A stretch of DNA of 64,000 bases from positions 65,455,176-65,519,175 of the forward strand of contig CM049316.1 of the NCBI GenBank assembly GCA_026874595.1. Direction: 5' to 3'. This document shows positions 1 to 11,700 of this stretch, one piece after another; the first letter of the stretch is position 1, and the number at the start of each line of letters is the position of its first letter. The DNA is from Sipunculus nudus (lineage: Eukaryota > Annelida > Sipuncula > Golfingiida > Sipunculidae). Under the pieces are notes generated by a model. The model did no database searches and was not told where the DNA came from. It worked only from the letters and a program-made list of their open reading frames with translations. Both the position numbers and the translations under genes were made by a program.

Positions 1-834
1 ATACAAATCGGGTGCAAAACTCAAAAACGTTTTGACTAAGGGCCTCAGATTCACTGTGGACATCTCGTCACATGCCTGGCCTCTACAGGCACCTTACACT
101 ACACAAACATAACCCAAGCAAACCAGCCTGTGTTTTGTTCCAGTGTTTAACCCTCTGCATGTACTTGCAACTAAGCTGGTCGGCAGGTATATTCGGCTGG
201 ACAGCGTGAACTCACTTCTGATGATGCGCCATGACCTTAGATATTTGCACGCCAATATGACAAAGACAAGCGACATTCGCATGCGAATATCGAATAGTTC
301 GCTAACCTGACCAATAGGCGTATTTTACTTGCAAATATCTAAGGTCATGGCGATATCATCGCCGTTATATATGAACCATGCCGCCGGGTTGACCAGGTTG
401 TCAAACAACCCAAGCGGCAAGGTTTTTCCCGAATTTCGCTGGTGAATATCGAATGTCGCTGATTTGTGTGATAATCGATATTCTAATGCCAATGTAGAAT
501 GTAGCTTGTTGGTGTTGTATTGATATGCGAAATTAAAATGTCGCTTATTATTTTGTTATCAGCATAGCAAATTATTGCTCTTAACAGAATTTGAATTTTC
601 AAGATAATATCAGAGGCAAGTCCCCGCTGTCCAGCCGAAATACCTTCCGATCAGCTTAGTTGTAAGTACATGCAGAGGGTTGAACACAGGAACAAAAGCT
701 GGTTTGCCGGGGTTATGTTTGTGTAGTGCAAAGTGCCTGTGGAGGCCAGGCATGTGACAAGAGAAGATGTCCACAGTGAATCTGAGGCCCCTCGTCAAAA
801 TGTTTCGAGTTTTGCGTGCGATAATCGAATATCA
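1..834. mobile_element. Element with ~210-bp inverted repeats
   Basis: Bases 1-212 recur inverted at 618-834 with about 85-90% identity by eye; both arms contain CTCAGATTCACTGTGGACAT, ATGCCTGGCC, ACCCTCTGCATGTACTT and CGGCTGGACAGC. A second, inner inverted pair (CCATGACCTTAGATATTTGC at about 229 and its complement at about 331) lies between them. The left boundary may be outside the window. Non-coding. Confidence 0.75.
28..52. other. PEPD/DNAJA2 neighbourhood edge, no feature beyond the inverted repeat
   Basis: Left window edge lies inside the left arm of the inverted-repeat element; no gene reaches it. Confidence 0.3.
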
Positions 835-1375
835 AATATCACTTATTTATTTGGTTTGGTGATGATAACATGCGAATATCCAATATCCTGATTTGAGTGA
901 TATTCGATATTCGCATGATATGAGTGATCGAATATCGAATATCTCCGATTTGAGTTATATAATATTTTGTATTTGCATTAAATGAACGATATTTTTTAGT
1001 ATGCGAATATCAAATATCCCTGATTTGAGATATATTTGATATTTGTATGATATGAGTGATATTCTATTTCGCATGCGAAAATCGAATATCAAATATCCCC
1101 GATTTGAATGATATTTGTTTAAGCATGATATGATTGATATTTTATGTTAGCATAAAAATATTGAATATCCCTGATTTGAGTGACATTCGATATTCCATGC
1201 AATGATTTATATTTTATATTACCATGCGAATATCGATTATCCCTGATTTGAGTGATATTCGATATTTGCATGGTATGAGTGATATTCGATTTTGCATGCG
1301 AATATCGAACATCAAATATCCCTGATTTGAGTGATATTCGTTATTTGCATGCGAATATCGAATTTTGAATATCGG
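835..1375. repeat. AT-rich satellite built on GAATATCGAATATC / CCTGATTTGAGTGATATTCG
   Basis: About nine irregular copies of a 55-65-bp unit combining the near-palindrome GCGAATATCGAATATC with CCTGATTTGAGTGATATTCG and GCATG. It starts where the inverted-repeat element ends and shares its terminal motif, so the element's end may have seeded the array. Confidence 0.7.
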
Positions 1376-3140
1376 TCCAACTTTAGTGACGTTAAATTTC
1401 TTACTCCATGGTTGGGTTTGGAGGGGGGGGGGCAAAGAAAATAGAAAAATAAGCTCTTAATACAGAGCCGCATTTTGCATCAGGATATGCATTTTAAACC
1501 ACCCCTGTTTGCGCCATCATAGCCTAAATTGTCAAATTGTTTGCAAAATATGTGAGGGGGGGGGAGGGGGTTCCCTCTCCCCTCTGCACCCCATCTAGTG
1601 CTCTGGTTCTGTATCCAAGCCTGTACACATAACTCTTACATCTGAATAGGCCTGACATCGTGAGAGCATTTTACAGATTTTTTTTCTTAATTACAACGTG
1701 TGGTCATCGGACCCGCATGGTAGGCAGTGTCAAGAGAGAGTCAGGATTCTCTGATTTTATCTGGCTTTCTTTTCGTTATACCTTCTGTGTCAATACTTAG
1801 TTATCGTTCTTTTAAATCGTTAAAGGATTTTTTGTAATCCATTTCTCTTTATTTCATTAGTATTATCTTCTTTATAAATAATTCAAGGTCCATGTCTCTT
1901 TCTGTTAACATGTTCTTTGATCTTCTTTCACTTTCATTGCCAGTATCTAATCTATAGAGATAATATCGGGTCTACCTCTCTCGTTTAAACCCTTACTTTG
2001 AAGGGTTCGTGGTCTGCTTTTACACATTTACCAGTGCATTCTCTATAGATAATTCGTGGTCTACGTCTCTTTTTTAACGTCTTCTCTGAAGAGTTCGTGG
2101 TCTACTCTTTTCTTTCAAAGTAGTATTTTCTCTATTAATAAATCTTGGTCTACGTGTTTTTCTATTAACCGCTTCCTTGAAGAGTCGTGGTCCTTCCTTC
2201 TGCCGTTTCCATAAAACGCCCATGGTTCTATCTCTCTTTCTGTTACCATCTGTATATAAATAAGTCATGGTCTGCGTCTCTTCCTTTTAACCCTCTGCTA
2301 AGACCATTTCCTAGCCATTTTCACCATATCTTCCTACCCTACCCACTTCCATCTCCTTTCATTTATTCATAGATATGCTTCAGTTTTTACTTAAATCTTT
2401 CCTACTTTTTATACGCCCGTCTATGACGGGGCGTATTATGGTATACCTGCGGTCAGTCCGTCCGTCAACTTTTAGTGCTCTCCGCGATGAATTACCAGGG
2501 CTTTGATGGATTTTCATGAAACTCACCTTAATAACATACACTTTAACTAGATTATCTTACCAAAGTTTGAATATGGGCAAAATCAACGCATATTTAATGG
2601 TCAGAAGTCACTAAGCTACTTTGTATAGTGTTGCCGCGATAACTTGCCAGAAACATGATGGATTTTGATAAACTCAACAGAAATATTAATCAATATAATA
2701 TCTCGCCTTAGTTCGATTTTCAGCATAATCCATGCATATTTAATGAGGTCAGAGGTCACCAGACCGGTGACGCCGTGACGACTTACGAAAAATCTTATGG
2801 ATTTTCATGAAACTCATTATAAATATTAACCATTACAGTTTCTCACCTGAATTATATTCTCAGCGAAGTTCACGCATAATTAGGTCACGTCTCAAAATAT
2901 ACGACGGCCGGGCGTATTATGCACCATATGCGATGCTTATTTGTTGTTGATGAATTTTGACTAATCATTTTGGATGTCATCTATGCAGATATTCACCTGC
3001 AGACGAAATGATAATTCCTTTCCTTTGTATCGGATCTATATGTCATTATAACAGTACGGTTTTTTCCGTTTGGTGAAACACACTTTGCAATGTCTTTTTC
3101 TTACCGGTACATAGGTTAAGCAGTACAACTCCTACTTCCT
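1376..3140. other. Intergenic, repeats only outside 2413-2935
   Basis: Holds G-tracts (1427-1434, 1557-1572) and T/C-rich low-complexity DNA (1680-2400) with irregular TTCGTGGTCTAC(g/t)TCT repeats every 60-70 bp (e.g. 2010, 2048, 2096, 2146). No coding signal. Confidence 0.5.
2413..2935 (+). mobile_element. Tandem-core element, family 3, copy 1
   Basis: Left end carries hairpin CGCCCGTCTATGACGGGGCG then GGTCAGTCCGTCCGTC; right end is ACGACGGCCGGGCGTATTAT. Between them are about three diverged ~130-bp units with GATGGATTTTCATGAAACTC, an AATATTAA-type block and AATGAGGTCAGAGGTCAC. Non-coding. Confidence 0.6.
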
Positions 3141-3399
3141 CTAGTCACAGGCGTTTGAATCGCTATTTGTGTTGATCTTGGTTTAAATAGTGTTCAATTT
3201 ACCTTAACAACAATCACCTACCGTTTAATGAGCTTTAAACAATGTTATATCGTTTGCCGGTACTTGTTATAAACAAGTACCGGCAAACGGTATAACATGG
3301 TTTAAAGCTCATTAAACGGTAGGTGATTGTTGTTAAGGTAAATTGAACACTATTTAAACCAAGATCAACACAAATAGCGATTCAAGCGCCCGTGCTCTA
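3141..3399. repeat. Near-perfect palindrome, 119-bp arms, 3-bp loop
   Basis: Left arm 3150-3268, spacer ATA 3269-3271, right arm 3272-3390. The arms differ at only three positions (3154, 3242 and 3251 on the left). Beyond these the symmetry continues imperfectly to CTAG on both sides. A transcript of either strand would fold into a long hairpin. No coding content and no matching sequence elsewhere in the window. Confidence 0.92.
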
Positions 3400-3647
3400 G
3401 TTGAGTGCGCGTAGCTGTAGTTATGTTCTTTCGTGATCTCTCTGAATTTCCTTTCTTACTTTTTTTGTCCAGTAGCCTTTGTTTTCTTTGTTTAGTCTTA
3501 TCGTCTTACATGAAGTGATCTTAGAGTGCTTTACAAATTTAGAGGATATTAATTCATTAGTTATTCCGATGTTCCTTTTCATTAACAAAAAAAAAAAAAA
3601 CAGGAATCAGTAAGTTATACAGTCTTTTTGATGTCTGTAGACCTCTG

Positions 3648-3648
<1 letters not shown>

Positions 3649-3720
<72 letters not shown>
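3649..3720. repeat. (AT)n microsatellite, ~36 units
   Basis: Uninterrupted AT dinucleotides over about 70 bp, just beyond a short poly-A tract at about 3587-3600. Confidence 0.97.
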
Positions 3721-3724
<4 letters not shown>

Positions 3725-3818
3725 GTGATAAGGTTGAGAGAGGAAGCTTAAAAAAGAAAATTTTATTACAAGTAAAATGATAAAGTAACATAATTATCTA
3801 ATAATTTTATATTTTAAC

Positions 3819-4236
3819 CAGAGTTGGGTCAAAAAGTACTTGTACTCATGAGTACTATTAAGAGTACTCATATTTTGTACTCGAGTACTTTCTTTGAAAT
3901 GACCTAAATACTCATACTGGTACTCGAGAACCATGCAAGTAGTTGTAAAAAGCAAGTACTTTTATGAGTACCTCAGTATATTTACATATGATAATTAAAT
4001 TATATGTATCTTTATTTTTACACAAATAATAAATACATACGCATTGACTACATCAGCTTCTGGTTTTCACTCCATATCTTTTAACTGCTGAAAGGACTCA
4101 TTAAAGTACTCGTGAATACATTTGGAGTACTCAGTACTTTCATAAAAAAGCAAAAATACTTGTCCTTGTACTAGAGTACTTAATAAGTACTCAGTACTCA
4201 TACCCGAGTACTGTCATTGTTCTTGTACTCTACTCT
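3819..4236. mobile_element. Short hAT-like element rich in GAGTACT repeats
   Basis: Starts CAGAGTTGGGTCAAAAAGTA and ends TTGTACTCTACTCTG, with many subterminal copies of GAGTACT/AGTACTC. Its organisation parallels the 1.4-kb hAT element at 42280. Flanks ATTTTAAC and ATTTTCAT are only a degraded 8-bp duplication. 418 bp, no coding capacity. Confidence 0.65.
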
Positions 4237-4239
4237 GAT

Positions 4240-5658
4240 TTTCATATAAATTAATACAATCTATAATGTTTAGCGCTTTGAAAAATTGTAAATGATGTTA
4301 GCAATCCGATACCTTTTCCTACCCGGATCTTGTCCTGATTATGGAGTCTAACTCTTGCTAACATCCAACACTGCATACATCAAACCTTTAGAGTGAGTAA
4401 ATAACAATATCCAAGAATTGTCATTTTTGTAGTAAAATATATTTATTAACATGCAAGAGGCACCTGTTAATTTGAAGCGTATCGTTTTCTTTTTTCAAAT
4501 ACATTGTCTTTCACTGGGACAATAAAAAAATATTATTTTCACATACACTCAGATTAATCAGGTTAGCCGTAAGATGATTTTCTTGCAAAAACTGTTAGTG
4601 ATCTTGAAAATCACTTCATCAATAACAACTGGGCTGACAAGGAGTGTGTACAACCTCCACCAGATGTCACTACTACCAATCTCATTTGAATGCAGGTTTC
4701 AGGCCATGAAGATCAAATTTATCATTTTGTGTTTTACAAATAATGCATTTCAAGCTTTCATAGTATTAAATAAACAATGAGAAAACAATCAGTAAATTTG
4801 ATAATAACAGATAATAATAATGCTGACAGTGATAACAATGTTAACTAGAAAGTTGCACTCACAGAGCACAGACCTCCACCTAAGCATCTCCATCATTACC
4901 CCCACTGCATAATTATACTGCATAACTATTTATGGCTATGGCTTATTATATATCACAAACATTGTAAAAATATGAATGAATACACATTAAACATGGTTCC
5001 ATGCATGACACACACTCTCTTTAGGTAATTTTGCAAACCAAAATGAACTTGATTTTATCTGTAAGCTGAAGAGTATGTCATTATCACTTTGGATAGGTTT
5101 TAGGGGGGAAAATTCGCAAACCAATGGGTGGTTAAATATCACAAAAATAACCTATTGGAATAAAGTTGTAATTCACACCTAACAAAATAAATTGTTTTGA
5201 ATAAATGTTAAAACATTTGAAAAAATTAACATTCAAATTAGGCTTAAAATAAACTCATCAACTTGAGTATATGGAAAAGCAAAGCAATGTAGAAGTCCTG
5301 CACAAAATCAATAAAATGAAAGATGTAGCATGATGTCACAAGAATATATATATATATAAACTGTGAACATCATGGTAGTACAAATTTCAAAGTCTTCAAT
5401 TTGTAAACATGAATCCCCTCACATTAGAACATTTTTTATCAAATTCTCTTCACAAAACATTTTGAACTGAACACAAAAATGAAAGGCTTTACCCATTTTG
5501 TCACTGGATACCTGTTTTGAAACTACCAGTTCTTTGTAAATTTTTTTTTAAATAAGGTATCTGACCGAGACTTATACAATTTGCTTCTCTGAATGTTATT
5601 ATAAAACAAAAAAAAAGTGATTTCTCAGGAAGAAATTTTCTCCTGTTATTTCTGCTCT
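4240..5658. other. PEPD 3' flank, no gene seen
   Basis: AT-rich sequence after the PEPD stop with no convincing exon, repeat pair or poly(A) signal. The PEPD 3' UTR must lie within it. Confidence 0.5.
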
Positions 5659-5787
5659 CTAATTCCCTTTGGTTTGGGGCCTCATTCCTTCCGTCATTAG
5701 TGCTTCGATCTCCTCCGGTGTCCGTGGGACACACGTTAACAACTCACAGCCATCCTCAGTGATCATGATGTCATCTTCAATACGAAC
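5659..5787 (-). CDS. PEPD: PEPD exon 16, C terminus and stop (residues 450-491), metal ligand E453
   Basis: Acceptor TTTTTATCAG. Encodes [20 protein letters not shown] then [14 protein letters not shown] and a short tail before TAG at 5661-5659. E453 is the last metal ligand. The tail is slightly shorter than in mammals and lacks a recognisable C-terminal sorting signal. I could not place a confident AATAAA downstream. Confidence 0.96.
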   Translation of the reverse strand, partial: VRIEDDIMITEDGCELLTCVPRTPEEIEALMTEGMRPQTKGN

Positions 5788-8700
5788 CTGATAAAAAGAC
5801 AAGAAGCGGAAACACTCACCAACTTGTTATTTAATAATTAATATTTTGATGTCACAACATAACCTATTATGAGGTCATCACTGAATATGTCACCACTCAC
5901 TGTGCTGTCATTGATAATTGTGACATCTTTAAACATGAAACATGAAAATGTTGTTATGCACGATACCTTAATTCTCACCTTGACCTACTGGTACCAGATT
6001 TAGCTAAGTAACATATTTCATAATAAAAATTTTTAGATATACAGCAGTGCCTGTTGTGAGGGGACACCTGTGGGATATGGTCAAAATGTCTCTACTTTGC
6101 AGGTGTCCCTTCTTGAGAGGTAGGGACAGAGGTGGGTGGGGATTATTACTGTACTAAGGTACATTTGACAATAAAAATAAAGAATCATATGCCAGTAGGT
6201 ATATAAAATAAAATAGATATAGCTAGTGGTAGAAACTGGTTTAAAAACCATAAGATTTGGATGACTGAAAAATAAAAACGACTGGTGATCAATAATTAAT
6301 CAATTATTTTTGTACTTTCTATATGACCTTGAAGTCTGCAGTATACTTGTACCTAGAATATTGACCCCGGTAAAAAGTGTATCATGTACAGGGGTATCCA
6401 AAATGAAACCTTCAATCCACCCGCATACAAGGTCAACTTGCCATCAAAAATTGTTGGCCATGCAAGCTTTCGTTTTGATGCCGTTGGTTACTTTGCGTTC
6501 GTATATCTCTGACAGGATTAGATCCTTTGCATATGCATACAAAATAGTTGTTCATCAATTATGCAAAAATGTGATAGATTTAATCAGTTTTAGAAGAAAA
6601 CAACCAAACATTTGTTTAATTGATTTATCGGCACACTACAAGTTATAGCTCAAAAATTCATAAAAAGAAATATATGGATATTTAATACAAGAAAGCAAAT
6701 ACTTGACATCTTACTTTAAAAAGCCTTTTAAGAACCTAGTCTTTTATAAACCTAATTCACAAAGTACCAGGTATATAATCTCATAAGAACTGTTACTTAA
6801 AAACATAAATAAAAGTTTCAGTGGAAATGGACTACCTGTGGATCTATCTTATAATGATCTAATGGATTGATAAGTCCTCTTTATTTATTCAAATGCATCT
6901 GTGGTTTAAGCTCATATTGTTAATTGACCATGCCCTGATCCTGAATTTGGACTGCATGATTATTAAAGCACTATACATACAGTAGAAATCCCTTTTTCCT
7001 AAAGCGTCATGGGGAAAGCTTTTTGTTTGGAAAAACAAACTATTGGAAAAACAGTCAAGGATCTAGTGTCAACTTCATACTAAAGTTAATGATCAACTTA
7101 ATGCCATTTATTTATGAATTAATTTTCGGTTCACCAATAAAAAATTTTTTTGAAAAATAAATAATTAGAAAAACAGGGTTCAGAAAAACAGTGCTCTACT
7201 GTATAACTGGGAAGTCATTCACCAAGGGCGTAGCCAAGATTTATGAGAAGGTGCAGGGTATCCACTGGCCATAGCGTGTGTATATATATAACCTTTTTTC
7301 CTTTCCCAGCATCTCTTTTCTTAAAGCAAACCATTCACCTGTCCTATTTGTAGATGTGCGAGATATCTTGCTTACTCTAGGGACATATTAATGAACTGCA
7401 GGTAATTCCTAATGGTGAAAGTTGTTATGGTTAGGTAAACCAAGGAGTTTATAACAAATGGAGTTTCAACTCTGAGAAGCTCTGCTAGATCTCGCATGTC
7501 AGTTGTGCACTAATTGCAATTAAGTCATTAACCCTATTGTGCATCTATTGTACCGCAGTGTCTGACACAGCCATGGCACAGCCTTTGATAAAGCGAGGCT
7601 GTTGGATATTGGTATCATTCCTTCTTAGTTTTATCAAGCACCAGAATGCCTAGCTCTATGTGGATGCAACTCTTAGTGACAGATATACAAATAACACCAC
7701 TCACTCCTCCAAATCCTCTAAAGCGATTGACCTCGTCTGCATTCAAGAATCTGGCTTGGTCAGGATTGGCAAGAGCTGCATCAAGGAGCTGAAAAAATAA
7801 TATTTTAAAATTAATTATAATATTTTAATCAAATGCAGATATGAATATTTAAATAAAATAGGCTGCATTTGAAAAGATGGGTTTCAGGTCAAGTTATTTT
7901 TTTGTATCAGGGTTCCTGAAATTAAAACAGAGCAGTCTACAAATAGCTTGAAGACAAGTTATATATTATTTGGTTGTAATTATATTCTATGCACCAGGAA
8001 TTTGTCAACCAAACCTGTCAGTCATTAAAGCATCACTCACTGGATTGATGAAGTAACATCCTGGTTCAATGGTCAGACACATGCCTTGCTGGAGTTGTCG
8101 AACAGTTCTCAGATTTTTCAGGCTTGGCTCCTGAATTCTCTCTGTGCCCTGTAAATAAGAAAGAAATTTTACCAGTATGTTTCCTTTCTTAGTTCAAGGA
8201 ATCTTATGTTTGCATTTATATTTTCTAATCTTAACAAGGCCTACAGGCCTTATGTGAACCTGTGCATTGGGAAATACACCAGGTATAATGCTGGACCATT
8301 ACTTCTCATGTATATTAACAATGCAAGTACTAAACATTTTCAATAAAACAATAAAACAAACATCACTGCTGAAATTCTGGCATGGGTGCACACAACACAA
8401 AAATAATTGTGTTGTTTCCAACAAAGCTATCAGAGATATATACATATGCCTAATTGTAGACTGATATATCAAACCCCTCCTGAAAATAAGCAGGAACACA
8501 CACTGTGCAAAAATTATTGTAGGTGGCACCACCAGTCTTGTATACAACAAAGCTATTCGATATGTATATATATATATATGCCCAATTTTAGGCTGATATA
8601 TCAAATTCCTCTGTAGAAATAAGCAGGCACATACACTGTGCAAAAGTCATTGTAGGTGGAAACACCTGTCTTGTGAACAAGAAAGCCATCAAAGACACAT

Positions 8701-11700
8701 TGACAGGTCAAAATATCAGGCCAATACATCAAACTTACCTTGAGTCTGATGCATGGGGCTGACCAGGCTTAGGTGAGAAAGACAGTTGCCCCAAGTGAGC
8801 TGTGACAAATTTGCTGGCTCAGGCTACTGCACTGAGTGAACTCATGACCTGCACCTGGCTAGACTTAGTGAACTTTTGACCTGTACCTGGCTGTACTGAG
8901 TGAACTCTTGACCTGTTGCATAATCTGACAGTTGGCAGTCTGCCAAAGCTATAAATAGATCCAGGCTGAACTTTTGTGCCAAATCTGATGCAGTGGACAG
9001 TCTGCCAACGCTATAAATAGAATGCAGCTACTGCACTGAGTGAACTCTTGACCCATACCTGGCTGCACTTCTTCCAAGCCTGGCACTGTGCCAAAACTAT
9101 TTATAGAGCTGACATCATCTTGGCTAATGGCCAACATCAAGGCACTGGCAATCTGCCAATGGTAAACCAAGTGCTGCCATCTGAACACAAGTGGTCCCTA
9201 CTTGAAATAACTTTGAAATTTATTTTCCCAATACAAAATGCTTTTCAGCTGACTTTTTATAAAAAAGAAATCAGGAATATATGTAAAATTATTATGGATG
9301 CATACTGAATGCAAAATTAAAATACAGGTATGTCTCATTGATGGCAAATTCTTGAATTGAGTTGAGTAGGGATAGCAATAATTTATAATCCACGTACAGT
9401 TGTCTTTATATAGCCACAGAGAGCTGAATATCCATGATTGTAAGAATGCCTGGTATGATGAATAACTTAAATCATACATACCTGAAATCTAAATGTCTAG
9501 TGGCATGATGCAATAGATGCTGATAAACTGGTGCCAGGCTAGATGTAACAGATTCACACAGCTAACATATATGGTAAAATGACTCAATTCAATCTCCATA
9601 ATTCAGCCAAAAATCATTCATGTTAAACCTTTAATGACAATTATTATAAGAATTATTGTAGGAATTATTCTTGTAAAATATTTAACAAACTGGCTTCAGT
9701 GGCATCGGTCGAAAATGTTTTGCAGGTTTTTAACTCATATAGGACGATACAGCAAACTGGCTAAGTTCAGCTTCTCGTAACTCAGCAAAAAGCACTGAAC
9801 CAAAACCATTTGAACAAACTTGAATTATCAACATGTGAGGATAATTAATGTGTGAGATTTAAGAATTTGACCCAGTGGTTTTTGACAAGAAGATCTTTGT
9901 AGCCACTGAACAAAAATGGGCTGGTATGGCATATGACTAAATTCAGCTTCCCATAAATTAGCCAAAACTCACTGAACAGAGACCATATGAACAAATTTCA
10001 GAAAGCACTACCCTAGGATCATATCTGTGCGATATTAAACATTTTGGCCATATGGTTTCAGAGAAGAAGTTTTTTGTAGCCCTCAGTGTGATACAGGCAC
10101 TGATGACCCTGTACATAAAAGGCCGATGCTAGTGGCGCCACCAATACCTCAATTTCAGATATGACCTATGTGACCAACATTGGCATAAAATTTGGTGATG
10201 ATAGCTACTGCCGTTTCTGAGATTTAAATTTTAATATGCTTTTTTGCACAGTTAACAAAGTTCAACCTCCTGTAACTCGGCCAAAAATCTCCAAACTGGA
10301 ACCATTCGAACAAACTTAAGAAAGATTATTCCAGGGATCATTTCTGTGAAATATTGGACAATTTGGCTGGACAGTTTCGGAGAAGATAATTTTTAAACCT
10401 TTTTAGCTTTTTCCCTATAAAATCTAAGAAAATGCAGTTAGAAAAAAAAATAAACAAAATCCGATATAGTTTTTGGATGACTGATTATTTGCAAAAAATT
10501 TGGGATGCTAGCTTCTGCCGTTTTTGAGATAGCTATGGTTAACGTACAGACGACGCACGACACTACACTGCACCATCGCATAAGCTCACAGGTTCGCTAA
10601 AAATACAGGTTTTGCAGAGAGTGTTTTGCATTTAGGGACCTCTATACATCTATACTTCCATACATATGTAATTCGCCACCTTTGGTATCATGGTTTTACT
10701 GTTTGTCATCACTGTCACATGTACCATGTTCAAGGACAACTTATAAATAAATAAGCCCATATATCCATCAGTGAGAAATAAGGCCAAAAAAAAAGTATGG
10801 TTCTCAGGCACTTTTTTTTTGCAGAAAACAGTGCAGGTGGGCGATAATTAATTTTTACTTTTTTTTCTAATGTTTCGATAAAAATGTCATTTGATCAGGG
10901 AAAAGAATGAAAATAACAGAATTTATTTGCTTAACAGGTAAAAGCACTACAAAACAAAGGAAATCTGATCAAAATTGTAATATTTTATGTGAAAATTAAA
11001 ATAAAAATTTTTTATATGGGAGGGGGTTAAAAATGTTGCAGGCGGTGCCTGAGAACCCTACATTTTATATTTTTGGCCTAAAAAGAAATTTTCTTCACAG
11101 GAATAACCTACATTTCATTCATATATATGCATAGTAAGCCAGACATCACCTAGAGGTAGGTAAAAAGCTGCCTTTATATCTGACCTCTGGGTATCCACCA
11201 ACGTCATGTACATCCAGACCCATGAAATGACCGAGGCCGTGTGGCATGAACACTGCTCCTAAATGCACCTTCATCATCTCGTCAATGTCACCATGGACAA
11301 GGCCCATCTCCTTCAGGTTTTCCAGTAACACGCGCTGCGATAGACGGTGCATGTCAGGCCACATAATACCTGCATCAAAACAGAAAAAAAAACACTGAAA
11401 CATAACACGGTGTACTGTTCTCTTAATAAACCAATATTTCACTTTCTGGAAACGATATCTTAATTAAAATGTTTTATAGAAGGTGCCCCTTAAAGATTTG
11501 TCCATTGTCAACGGTCAGAATAATATGATCTGTAAACAAACCTATTTTAAACCCATTTTCATATTCATAATGATTCATCCTTAATGATTATTCATAATAT
11601 AAATATTCTATACAGTAATGCAAAGTTCCTTAACAAGTCAATGTACTGTAATCCTTAATTTGACCCATGCCAAGATAAAGACACTGTTTATCTTCATTTT

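Noticed and set aside
6310-6648. 112-aa open frame
   Set aside because: Inside PEPD intron 15 with no domain, no conserved motifs and antisense to the gene.
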